DNA of 40,827 nucleotides from Actinomycetaceae bacterium (GTDB taxonomy: Bacteria; Actinomycetota; Actinomycetes; Actinomycetales; Actinomycetaceae). Under the pieces are notes generated by a model. That model made no database searches, was not told the origin of the DNA, and worked only from the letters and a program-made list of their open reading frames with translations. The stretch covers positions 1 through 40,827 of the forward strand of contig JAUNLN010000018.1 of assembly GCA_030532245.1 (NCBI GenBank), given 5' to 3'. The translations under genes were made by a program, and so were the position numbers. Positions within the stretch are counted from its first letter, which is position 1; the number at the start of each line of letters is the position of its first letter. Positions 27,640 through 35,060 of the stretch are shown here, piece after piece.

Positions 27640-27938
27640 ATCTCTTCCGTAGCCAGCACCTGATAGTGCGGACTCCACATCAAATGCTCAGACTGGGATA
27701 GCGTGCCCTCCACAATCAGGCGGGCACCAACCCTCACCCCGGGTATATCCCTACGCCCCGGCCACGCAACAATCAGCGTTCCCGTGTGATCCTTCAAGTG
27801 AGCGCGAAGCTGCAGCACACCCTCCTCACTCGGATAAGTGATCGCCACAATCTTGCCCTCAACGAGGGCCTCCTTGCGCGGCTTCAACGCCGCAATCACA
27901 GTGCGCTGCCCCGTGCGCAGGCGAGACGGGAGGTTCAA
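27636..27938 (-). CDS. OB-fold nucleic-acid-binding domain protein (Rv2694c-like)
   Basis: This small protein (about 100 residues) carries one OB-fold: EALVEGKIVAITYP, VLQLRAHLKDHTGTLIVAWPG, RVGARLIVEGTLS and a C-terminal NPHY-like strand (WSPHYQVL). The KDHTGTLIVAWPGRRDIPG stretch is typical of the family found between DUF3710 and DUF3159 in actinobacteria. Ligand and role are unknown. Two TTG starts are possible: 27962, inside the DUF3710 gene and with GGAG too close, or 27938, 1 bp after the DUF3710 stop and with GGGG about 8 nt upstream. I prefer 27938. It overlaps DUF3159 by 4 bp. Confidence 0.75.
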   Translation of the reverse strand: MNLPSRLRTGQRTVIAALKPRKEALVEGKIVAITYPSEEGVLQLRAHLKDHTGTLIVAWPGRRDIPGVRVGARLIVEGTLSQSEHLMWSPHYQVLATEEI

Positions 27939-27939
27939 A

Positions 27940-28593
27940 CTACTGCCCCGCCTGAGAGGCAAGCTCCGCAGGAATCACAAACGGAATGATCGAAAGCGGC
28001 GGACGCGGCTCACTATCACGCTCCACAACCATGAGGTTAATGAGCGCAGCAACCGCCTCAAACGCCTTCTGATCCACAACCGCACCACCAACAATGTCGA
28101 TGCGAAGCACCCAACGGTTACCCTCCACACCAACAATGCGGGTCGGAGCAATAGCGTCTTGCCCCTCCGGAGTCTTCACCGGCATCTGCACGAGAAGCTC
28201 CTCACCCCACGGGCCGTTCTCGTTACGAATCACCTGACCGCCCTGAGCCTCAAACGACTTCTGCGTGCCGTCAAGAATCTGCTTCCACGCGCCACCCGAC
28301 TTCGGAGCCGCAGCCACAATCGTTTGCAAAACAGAGTTCCCAACAACAATGTTGAGACGCATAATCGTCTTCTTATCAGGCGCAAACAGCGGCTGAATCT
28401 GAATGCCAGCAATCGCAGGAAGCTTCAAAGGCCCAAGATCCAAGTAGCCCTTCGACACGTCGCGCTGCGAAATGTCGAACGGGCCGTGAGAGGGCGCGGG
28501 CGCCTCCTCCACCACGTCCTTAACTTCGGGCTTCGTCTCTTCCGCGCCAACTTCCGCGGAGGTTTCCTTCTTCTTCCTGCCAAAAAGTCCCAT
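27940..28593 (-). CDS. DUF3710 family protein
   Basis: The 217-residue cytoplasmic protein matches DUF3710, found in actinobacteria and of unknown function. It starts MGLFGRKKKE, has an acidic and Pro-rich linker (15-40), and then the family domain (GPFDISQRDVSKGYLDLG, QILDGTQKSFEAQGGQV, EGNRWVLRIDIVGGAV, FEAVAALINLMVVERD). No membrane segment or catalytic motif is visible. The ATG at 28593 is the only reasonable start. GATAGT (28600-28605, minus strand) ends 6 nt upstream and may give a leaderless mRNA. It heads a coupled unit with the OB-fold and DUF3159 genes. In mycobacteria and streptomycetes dut is the neighbour on this side, but here the terminator of the DUF4193 gene follows directly. 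Confidence 0.88.
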   Translation of the reverse strand: MGLFGRKKKETSAEVGAEETKPEVKDVVEEAPAPSHGPFDISQRDVSKGYLDLGPLKLPAIAGIQIQPLFAPDKKTIMRLNIVVGNSVLQTIVAAAPKSGGAWKQILDGTQKSFEAQGGQVIRNENGPWGEELLVQMPVKTPEGQDAIAPTRIVGVEGNRWVLRIDIVGGAVVDQKAFEAVAALINLMVVERDSEPRPPLSIIPFVIPAELASQAGQ

Positions 28594-28623
28594 AACGGTA
28601 CTATCTCACCTAACTAGAAAAAT

Positions 28624-28649
28624 GTGGGTTCGCGAGTTAGCGAACCCAC
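28624..28649 (-). terminator. intrinsic terminator of the DUF4193 gene
   Basis: A perfect 10-bp stem (GTGGGTTCGC / GCGAACCCAC) has a 6-nt loop. On the minus strand it is followed by ATTTTTC, a good rho-independent terminator directly after the DUF4193 stop. It separates DUF4193 from the DUF3710 unit downstream. Confidence 0.85.
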
Positions 28650-28653
28650 CAGA

Positions 28654-28953
28654 CTACTCGGCACACTCAGTGCAAACAGGTAGCCCATCCTGCTCGTAAG
28701 CCAACTGGGAAATGTGGTGTACCAAGAAGCACTCAGAACACGTGAACTCGTCATCCTGGCGAGGAACAACGCGAACCGTTAGCACCTCATCCGACAAGTC
28801 AGCGCCGGGAAGCTCAAAATCTTCCGCAACATCATTTTCGTCTTCATCAACCACATTCGAGCCCTGGTCGTTGTGGCGACTCTTTAGTTCTTCAAGCGAA
28901 TCCTCGGAAATGTCATCATCGTTCTTACGAGGTGCGTCGTAATCTGTAGCCAT
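28654..28953 (-). CDS. DUF4193 family zinc-ribbon-like protein
   Basis: This 99-residue acidic protein matches DUF4193 in length and ends. It starts MATDYDAPRKNDDDISEDSL and carries two CxxC knuckles near the C-terminus (FTCSECFLVHH and PVCTECAE) that should bind one zinc ion. About a third of the N-terminal residues are Asp or Glu. The family is actinobacterial and uncharacterised; Rv2699c is the mycobacterial member. The ATG at 28953 has an AGAGG site 5 nt upstream, while the open frame runs 10 codons further without one. It is monocistronic, with its own terminator, and divergent from sepH. Confidence 0.9.
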   Translation of the reverse strand: MATDYDAPRKNDDDISEDSLEELKSRHNDQGSNVVDEDENDVAEDFELPGADLSDEVLTVRVVPRQDDEFTCSECFLVHHISQLAYEQDGLPVCTECAE

Positions 28954-29135
28954 GATTACCTCTTCGTGTCCAATTGATTTCAACGACTTTCGGGCCGTGT
29001 ATGCATATTAGTAGCCGCGCCCGGATATTAACACTATTTTCTGCAGTGAGCTCAAATTGAGGAGCGACACGCGCATAATGTAGCACGATGTACACCTTAT
29101 AGGTGCCATGCTTCAATGTAAGGACGGAGGGACAA
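28954..29135. promoter_or_regulatory. divergent promoter region between the DUF4193 gene and sepH
   Basis: These 182 bp are AT-richer than the flanking genes and hold no gene. On the minus strand TTGAGC (near 29047-29052) and TTAATA about 18 bp later form a moderate promoter for DUF4193, and TAATAT is another -10 candidate. On the plus strand TATAGG lies about 37 bp before the sepH start. None of these matches is strong. Confidence 0.35.
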
Positions 29136-30077
29136 ATGATTGAGCTCGAACTTTTAGGCGCCCACGGCGACGGATCACAGTTAGTTTTCACCGACAAAGA
29201 CGGGGAACGGTACCTAATTACGATCGACGACGCCCTAAAAGCCGCGATTCGGCGGGGCGAGATGAAACTCGAATCGATTCCCCAGTCCGGCGCGTCGCTC
29301 AGCCCTCGAGAAATCCAGCAGCTCCTGCGTGCAGGAATGCCGGCCGCCGACATTGCCGTTAACTACAACGTCGAAATTGAGCGGATCAACAGGTTCCTAA
29401 GCCCCGTCATTGCAGAACGCAACTACATTGTGAACTCCGCGCTCGACTCCCCCGTTGGAGGAGAATCCGACGCGCCCCGCCTCGGCGAACTCGTAGTTGA
29501 CCGTCTCGCGACAAGGAGCGTAGACCCGCACACCCTCACCTGGACGGCCCTTCGCGAAGGCACCAACCCCTGGGAGCTACACCTCACGTTCATTCAGGCA
29601 GCCAAAGAATACCGCGCCTCCTGGGAGGTCACGAACCGCGGTAACCTCATTCGCGCCCTGGACGAGGAGGCGCGCTGGCTCACCGAAACGACGACGCCTG
29701 CAACTCCGACGAACGTGACGGCGTTCCCAGAGGCCGCGCAGATGAGTAACACGCCCGGCGAGCCCGCCACGGGTGACGACATCGACAAGATCCTCGAAGA
29801 CCTCTCCGCCCAGCGCGGCAAGAGGCGGACGCCGAAGGAGGGCGATCAGCCCGCCAAGTCCCCGCTTCTAGCCTTTCCCAGTCCTAAGCAGGCGAAGAAA
29901 CCCGAACCTGAGGCTGAGCCTGAGAAGGTCGAGCCGCGCGTTAGCGAAGACAAAGACTCCCTCCCCGGTTTTGAGACCCTCCAGGTTGAAGAGCCCGAGA
30001 AGAAGACCTCGCGCACTTCAAAGCGCCGTTCCGTACCCTCCTGGGACGAAATCGTCTTCGGAACCCGCGGCGACTAA
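29136..30077 (+). CDS. sepH: cell division protein SepH (DUF3071)
   Basis: SepH binds FtsZ and promotes its assembly in actinobacteria. The 313-residue protein has the conserved N-terminal DUF3071 domain (about 1-180): MIELELLGAHGDGSQLVF and a helix-turn-helix-like segment LSPREIQQLLRAGMPAADIA, then VIAERNYIV and TWTALREGTNPWEL. A long acidic, Pro/Lys-rich linker (190-290) leads to the conserved C-terminal peptide RRSVPSWDEIVFGT. The ATG at 29136 has GGAGG 5 nt upstream; the frame's earlier start is unsupported. The membrane-free, linker-rich layout agrees with a cytosolic Z-ring factor. It ends convergently with the phosphatase-like gene, with a degenerate repeat array between them. Confidence 0.9.
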   Translation: MIELELLGAHGDGSQLVFTDKDGERYLITIDDALKAAIRRGEMKLESIPQSGASLSPREIQQLLRAGMPAADIAVNYNVEIERINRFLSPVIAERNYIVNSALDSPVGGESDAPRLGELVVDRLATRSVDPHTLTWTALREGTNPWELHLTFIQAAKEYRASWEVTNRGNLIRALDEEARWLTETTTPATPTNVTAFPEAAQMSNTPGEPATGDDIDKILEDLSAQRGKRRTPKEGDQPAKSPLLAFPSPKQAKKPEPEAEPEKVEPRVSEDKDSLPGFETLQVEEPEKKTSRTSKRRSVPSWDEIVFGTRGD

Positions 30078-30131
30078 AAGGCCCGGCATCACCAGCTACA
30101 TGATCGCGGCGTGCGCGCGGAAAATCGTGCC

Positions 30132-30243
30132 CTGCTAGTGGTGAATGTTGCGAATAGTCAATGCTGCGAATGGTGAATACTGCCAGCGGTGAATGCCTCG
30201 AGTGGCGGATACCGCGGATCGCGAACTTCGCGAGCGGTCTAGG
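30132..30243. repeat. array of seven degenerate 16-bp tandem units
   Basis: Seven consecutive 16-bp units can be cut in register from 30132 to 30243. The first four read CTGCTAGTGGTGAATG, TTGCGAATAGTCAATG, CTGCGAATGGTGAATA and CTGCCAGCGGTGAATG. Units 5-7 are more diverged (CCTCGAGTGGCGGATA, CCGCGGATCGCGAACT, TCGCGAGCGGTCTAGG). The array fills the gap between sepH and the phosphatase-like gene, and the last unit includes that gene's stop codon. No coding frame explains it. The unit length is not a multiple of three. Confidence 0.6.
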
Positions 30244-31393
30244 CGAAACGCAGGATCGGGATAGAAAGCTCGGCATGGGAAAACGAGCCGTGAACTCCCT
30301 TTAGATTCACCATGCCCTGAGGCTGCGTGCGCGAATCAACCGCCACCCAGTTGCCATGCATGTAGGCGGTTGCGTGACCGACAAGTCTTGCCCCCGGCTC
30401 CCCTCCGAGCACACGGGCATTTTCCTCCACACCGCGCACGATTGTTGCCCGCTCCCCTAGTGCCCTCTCCCAACGGTCGAGTAGCTCCTTTGCACCATCC
30501 TTTGCGTGGATGTGCACGGCCCTGCCCTCGCCCGCGATAATCTCTAGCCCCTGCTGCAGCGGCGGGTACTGCGCTACATCTACGCGCGTAGCTTTGCTCG
30601 TGTTCACCATGCCGTGATCGCCCGTCACAATCGCCGAGGCGCCCTTTGGAAGCTCGCGCGCAATGCGGGCAAGCGCGGAGTCCACGATCTCGAACTGGGC
30701 TAGCCAAGCGTTCGAATCAACGCCCTCACCGTGACCGTCGTGGTCCAGGTCCGACCAGTACAGGTAGACCACAGGCGCGCCCTCGCGCAGCTTCTGGATC
30801 GCCGCTGTGATTCGGTCATCAAACGTTTCAGCACCTACGTGGGTGGTGCCGCGCAGCGCCGCCCTAGTTAGGCCAGAGCCAGCAAACTTAGCGGGCATCA
30901 CCGCAAACGAGGCAGTGCCTGCCTCCCTCGCCTTTTCAAACAGTGTCGGATTCGGCTGCCACTGCTCGGGGGTCGCCGTGGCACCTTCGAAAGTGATGAG
31001 CGAGGTGACCTCCTGCCCGTCTTTCACAGACCAACCCACCATGCGGGTTAGCCCCGGCAAAAGTCCCGTGCCAAACGCCGTGATAGCCGCGGCCGTCGTT
31101 GAAGGTAGCACCGTGCAGCCCTCCAAAATGTCGGCGCGCCTTGATCGCAAGAAGCTCGCGTAGGGAAGGTGGTCCATGATGAGCTCGTAGCCAAGTCCGT
31201 CAATCAAAACAACGAGAACCTGAGCCTCCTGCTCAAGATTCAGATAGCTCTCCAGGTGCTCGCGCTGAGCCCTCACCTGCGGCGCCGGCCCCTCCACGCC
31301 CCAACTTTTCATAACCACCGGCATGATGTCCGCAATACTCGGGTGGCTACCCCTGTATGCAAGCGCGCCTTCCAAAGAAGAAAAATCGGCCAC
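30239..31393 (-). CDS. alkaline phosphatase superfamily protein (nucleotide pyrophosphatase/phosphodiesterase type)
   Basis: This 384-residue protein has the metal-binding pattern of the phosphodiesterase branch of the alkaline phosphatase superfamily: Asp65 in VVLIDGLGYE, a nucleophile Thr99 or Thr100 in TVLPSTTAAAIT followed by FGTGLLPG, SDLDHDGHG, VTGDHGMVN and a last His in GVHGSFSH. It should hydrolyse a phosphodiester or phosphomonoester with two metals; the substrate is unknown. No signal peptide is seen. The start is GTG at 31393 with AAAGG 8 nt upstream. Streptomycetes carry a similar gene beside sepH, so the context is conserved. Its start region is divergent from parC with about 60 bp between. 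Confidence 0.87.
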   Translation of the reverse strand: MADFSSLEGALAYRGSHPSIADIMPVVMKSWGVEGPAPQVRAQREHLESYLNLEQEAQVLVVLIDGLGYELIMDHLPYASFLRSRRADILEGCTVLPSTTAAAITAFGTGLLPGLTRMVGWSVKDGQEVTSLITFEGATATPEQWQPNPTLFEKAREAGTASFAVMPAKFAGSGLTRAALRGTTHVGAETFDDRITAAIQKLREGAPVVYLYWSDLDHDGHGEGVDSNAWLAQFEIVDSALARIARELPKGASAIVTGDHGMVNTSKATRVDVAQYPPLQQGLEIIAGEGRAVHIHAKDGAKELLDRWERALGERATIVRGVEENARVLGGEPGARLVGHATAYMHGNWVAVDSRTQPQGMVNLKGVHGSFSHAELSIPILRFA

Positions 31394-31452
31394 CAGACAC
31401 GCCTTTCAAATCAAAATTTTGGTTGAGGCAAGTTTTTGACACAATGAGACCT

Positions 31453-33867
31453 ATGCCGAAAACCGTTGATACCAGCGTAGACGAACACATTGTAGAGATT
31501 GACGTTTCAGAGGAGATGAGAGGCTCCTTCCTCGAATACGCATACTCTGTTATTTACGCGCGCGCACTACCCGATGCGAGGGACGGTGCGAAGCCGGTAC
31601 AGCGGCGAATACTCTACCAAATGGCGCAGATGGGACTTCGCCCTGAAAAGGGGCACGTCAAGTCTCAAAGCGTTGTCGGCGAAGTCATGGGTAAGCTCCA
31701 CCCCCACGGTGACGCCGCGATCTACGACGCGCTCGTGCGACTCGCGCAAGACTTCAACCTGCGCGTACCCCTCGTCGACGGACACGGCAACTTCGGCTCC
31801 CTCGACGACGGCCCCGCAGCCGCGCGCTACACCGAAGCGCGCCTCGCACCCGCCGCCCTCGACATGGTCAAAGACCTGCACGAAGACACCGTGAACTTCG
31901 TGCCAAACTACGACAACCGCCTCACCCAACCCGAAGTACTGCCCTCCGGCTTCCCGAACCTCATCGTGAACGGCGCATCCGGCATCGCCGTCGGCATGGC
32001 AACCAACATTGCGCCGCACAACCTCGGCGAAGTCGTCGCGGCCACCGCACACCTCATCGACAACCCGGACGCAACCGTGGAAGACCTCATGAGGTACGTT
32101 CCCGGCCCGGACTTCCCAGAAGGCGGCATCATCGTCGGCCAAGACGGCATTGAGGAGGCTTACCGTACCGGCCGCGGGTCGTTCAAGGTGCGCGCAAAGA
32201 TGAGCGTTGAGCGAGTGACACCGCGAAAGCGCGGCCTCGTCGTAACCGAACTGCCCTACATGGTTGGCCCCGAACGCGTAATCGAACGCATCAAAGACCA
32301 GGTGAACGCCAAGCGCCTGCAGGGAATCTCGAACGTCACGAACCTGACCGACCGCCACCACGGCGTGCGCCTCGTGATCGAAATCAAGAACGGCTTCAAC
32401 CCCGAAGCCGTTATGGCGGAGCTGTACAGGCTGACGCCCCTCGAAGACTCCTTCTCAGTTAACGCTGTCGCCCTCGTCGACGGCCGCCCCCGAACTCTTG
32501 GCCTGAAGGAAATGCTCGAGGTCTACCTCGACCACCGCTACTCCGTTGTTCGCCGCCGCTCCGAATACAGGCGCGCGAAAGCGCTCGAGAGGCTACACCT
32601 CGTAGAAGGCCTGCTAATCGCGATCCTCGACATCGACGACGTGATCGCCATTATTCGCTCCTCCGAAGACGTGGAGGAGGCGCGCAGGCGCCTCATGACC
32701 GCATTCGACCTCGATGAGATCCAAGCCGACCACATCCTCTCGCTACGCCTGCGCAAGCTCACCAAGTTCTCGCGCATCGAGCTTGAAACCGAGAAGGCTG
32801 AACTTGAGGCAACCATCGCCGAGCTTGAAGAAATCCTCGGCTCCGACCAGGTGCTGCGCTCGGTTGTACAAACCGAACTTCTAGAGGTTTCCGAGCGCCT
32901 CGCCACGCCTCGGCGCACCACCCTGCTCTCCGTCGACCCCTCGCAAATCGCGACCGCCTCCAAGGCCGCCGTGCCCCTCGAGATTCCCGACGGCCCCGCA
33001 ACCGTAGTGCTCACCCCGGACGGCGGCCTCATCCGCGTTGAGGGTGACGAGCCCCTAGAAAAGACCGACTCGCGCTCCATCTCCGACACGTACAGGGTTG
33101 CGATCCCCACGACTACGCGCGGCGAAATCGCGGTAATCGACGCCTCCGGCACCGCACACCGCCTTAGCGTTGTTGACCTGCCCGGAGTTCCGCGCACGGC
33201 ATCCAACGCCTCCTTCGCGGGCGCAGTTGCTGTGAGCCACCTCCTCGGACGCGAAATCACGCCCGTTGGCCTCATCGACCTTGAAGCCGAGACGATCACC
33301 GGCATCGTCACTAAACAGGGCACGATCAAACGCATGCGCCCCGAGTTCGCAAAATCCGACGAGTTCGAGGTCATGATCCTTGCCGACGGCGACGAAGTCA
33401 TGTACGCCGCACCCTGCCCCGACGAGGCGGACGTCGTGTTCATCACCTCCAACGCGCAGCTGCTACGCACGCCCGCCGGCAAGATTCGCCCGCAGGGACG
33501 CGTTGCAGGCGGCGTAGCCGGCATCAAGCTCCTCGATGGCGCCTCCGTTATCGAAGCGGCATTCACGAGCCTCGACGAGGCAGAAGTTGTGACCGTTGCG
33601 GCCGCCGACGACGGCATGCTCTACCCCACCCAAACCTCATTCAAGGTGACCCGCGGAGCCGTGTTCCCCGAGAAGGGCCGCGCAACCCAGGGCGTGCGCT
33701 GCCAGAGGTTCCTAAAGGGCGAAGACGCGCTCGCACTCGCGCGCGTCTGCCCCGGCCGAGCAATCGCCTCCTCCGCAACCGGCTCGCCAATCGACCTCCC
33801 CGAAGCCGACGAGCGACGCGACGGCTCCGGAAGCCCGATTACCGCGGCCATCGCCTCACTGGCTTAA
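31453..33867 (+). CDS. parC: DNA topoisomerase IV subunit A (ParC)
   Basis: ParC is the DNA-cleaving subunit of topoisomerase IV, which decatenates daughter chromosomes. The 804-residue protein has the winged-helix cleavage domain with catalytic Tyr126 in AARYTEARLAP, followed by the tower and coiled-coil arms (LRKLTKFSRIELETEKAELE) and a beta-pinwheel C-terminal domain. No GyrA-box (QRRGGKG) is found and parE is nearby, so it is ParC and not GyrA. In the quinolone-determining helix (HPHGDAAIYDALVRLAQ) the GyrA Ser83 position is Ala88 and the acidic position is Asp92. ATG 31444 is an equally possible start. The frame stays open upstream to 31357, but that part overlaps the divergent gene and is not ParC-like. 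Confidence 0.95.
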   Translation: MPKTVDTSVDEHIVEIDVSEEMRGSFLEYAYSVIYARALPDARDGAKPVQRRILYQMAQMGLRPEKGHVKSQSVVGEVMGKLHPHGDAAIYDALVRLAQDFNLRVPLVDGHGNFGSLDDGPAAARYTEARLAPAALDMVKDLHEDTVNFVPNYDNRLTQPEVLPSGFPNLIVNGASGIAVGMATNIAPHNLGEVVAATAHLIDNPDATVEDLMRYVPGPDFPEGGIIVGQDGIEEAYRTGRGSFKVRAKMSVERVTPRKRGLVVTELPYMVGPERVIERIKDQVNAKRLQGISNVTNLTDRHHGVRLVIEIKNGFNPEAVMAELYRLTPLEDSFSVNAVALVDGRPRTLGLKEMLEVYLDHRYSVVRRRSEYRRAKALERLHLVEGLLIAILDIDDVIAIIRSSEDVEEARRRLMTAFDLDEIQADHILSLRLRKLTKFSRIELETEKAELEATIAELEEILGSDQVLRSVVQTELLEVSERLATPRRTTLLSVDPSQIATASKAAVPLEIPDGPATVVLTPDGGLIRVEGDEPLEKTDSRSISDTYRVAIPTTTRGEIAVIDASGTAHRLSVVDLPGVPRTASNASFAGAVAVSHLLGREITPVGLIDLEAETITGIVTKQGTIKRMRPEFAKSDEFEVMILADGDEVMYAAPCPDEADVVFITSNAQLLRTPAGKIRPQGRVAGGVAGIKLLDGASVIEAAFTSLDEAEVVTVAAADDGMLYPTQTSFKVTRGAVFPEKGRATQGVRCQRFLKGEDALALARVCPGRAIASSATGSPIDLPEADERRDGSGSPITAAIASLA

Positions 33868-33885
33868 AAGCTACGCGGACACAAA

Positions 33886-33917
33886 AATGGGGATTTGGCA
33901 CCTGCCAGATCCCCATT
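33886..33917 (+). terminator. intrinsic terminator of parC
   Basis: AATGGGGAT pairs with ATCCCCATT and an inner TGGC/GCCA adds to the stem. On the plus strand AGCTTTTTC follows, giving a good terminator 18 bp after the parC stop. A-rich sequence on the other side could let it serve the convergent GNAT gene too. Confidence 0.85.
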
Positions 33918-34008
33918 AGCTTTTTCAGACCTCGTTACGAGGCCGGCCCCAGAGCGGAGGCCACGTTGAGTTCCATACCTAAATAGGCGCGAACGAAACG
34001 ACGAGTTC

Positions 34009-34983
34009 TTACGACAGTACGAGCGAGTAGACGCGCGAAGTCGACACCGTCGTAAACCCAAGCGAGTCATACACCGACATCATCGAAGTCGCCGATGAGG
34101 ACGACAAGCCGGCCACAACAGCCTCCATCCCCTTTTCGCGCTGGGCCTGCATAGACGCCGAAATGAGAGCCGAAGCAACGTCCGTCGTACTGAAATCAGG
34201 CAAAACCGCGAGCATGTCAATCGTGCCCTCACGCCAGCCGAGCACCGACCAGTCCTGAGAATACTTCGACGCCATAATAAGGCCCGCAACCTCAGGGCGA
34301 TCAGCCCTGTGAGACATCGCGACAAACGACCACTCCGGCACGAAACCAGCACGATCCTGAGCCGTCCACTTCGACGTCTCCGTACGCCCCTCCTCGGCCG
34401 AAATCACGCGGTTCATCGCCTTCTCGATCTCCGTCTCATCCACGCTATCCCACGGCTCAATCGTCGTGAAAGCATCCAGCTCTACAGCGGAAGGCTCCTC
34501 CTCCAATGAAGCACGAACATCAAAATACGAGCGGTTCCACTGATAACCCCAGTCCAGCAAATGCGTCTCGAGGCTGCGATGACCCTCCTCGACGTTAAAG
34601 ATGATCTGCTTAGATTCCGCCTCAATCTCCTGAAGCGCAAGCGTTGCAGTACGCGTGTGCCACTCCACGAGCGCCGAGCCAAAACCAAGACCGCGGAACT
34701 TCGGATCCACACCGCCCTGACACGAAGCCACAACCGGCTCATCATCGAAAATACGGATGTATCCGAACGCCCGCAGGCGCCCCTCAACAAATCCGCCCAT
34801 CCCCAAAAAGCCATCCGAGGTGCTAAACAACTCGCGGACCTCATCCTCCGAAGTCCGATAAGGGATGCCATCAGCCTTTTCAATCCTGTGCTGAAGGTCA
34901 GCAACAATCCTCGTGTCAGCCTGATCCAACACGCGCCACTCAAAATCGAGCGCAGGGTCAAGCTGCGAGGGAACGTCTGGCAA
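34009..34983 (-). CDS. tandem-GNAT acetyltransferase (copy 1; N-terminal domain intact)
   Basis: The 324-residue protein holds two GNAT folds, as in mycothiol synthase-like tandem acetyltransferases. The first has a complete acetyl-CoA motif, RGLGFG at 97-102 (GGVDPKFRGLGFGSALVEW). In the second the same position reads FSTTDVA (264-270), with no glycines, although the closing MMSVYDSLGF pattern is kept. The first domain is therefore the probable catalytic one. The acceptor is unknown. The start is TTG at 34983; no good ribosome binding site is seen and no in-frame ATG lies before residue 62. It follows copy 2 by 77 bp on the same strand and is probably co-transcribed with it. Confidence 0.8.
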   Translation of the reverse strand: MPDVPSQLDPALDFEWRVLDQADTRIVADLQHRIEKADGIPYRTSEDEVRELFSTSDGFLGMGGFVEGRLRAFGYIRIFDDEPVVASCQGGVDPKFRGLGFGSALVEWHTRTATLALQEIEAESKQIIFNVEEGHRSLETHLLDWGYQWNRSYFDVRASLEEEPSAVELDAFTTIEPWDSVDETEIEKAMNRVISAEEGRTETSKWTAQDRAGFVPEWSFVAMSHRADRPEVAGLIMASKYSQDWSVLGWREGTIDMLAVLPDFSTTDVASALISASMQAQREKGMEAVVAGLSSSSATSMMSVYDSLGFTTVSTSRVYSLVLS

Positions 34984-35060
34984 GAATAAAAAGATGACGA
35001 AACCTTTCTAGAAAAATTGGTACCTAAAGGATACCGGACTAAACGCAAAGGGTTCCAAGA

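Noticed and set aside
30132-30243. 16-bp array considered as a CRISPR
   Set aside because: Units are contiguous with no spacers and are too diverged; no cas gene is present.
31357-31452. N-terminal extension of ParC starting at 31357
   Set aside because: It overlaps the divergent GTG start of the phosphatase-like gene and its residues are basic and unlike ParC; the conserved sequence starts after 31453.
31453-33867. Reading this gene as gyrA
   Set aside because: No GyrA-box is present in the C-terminal domain, and parE lies close by.
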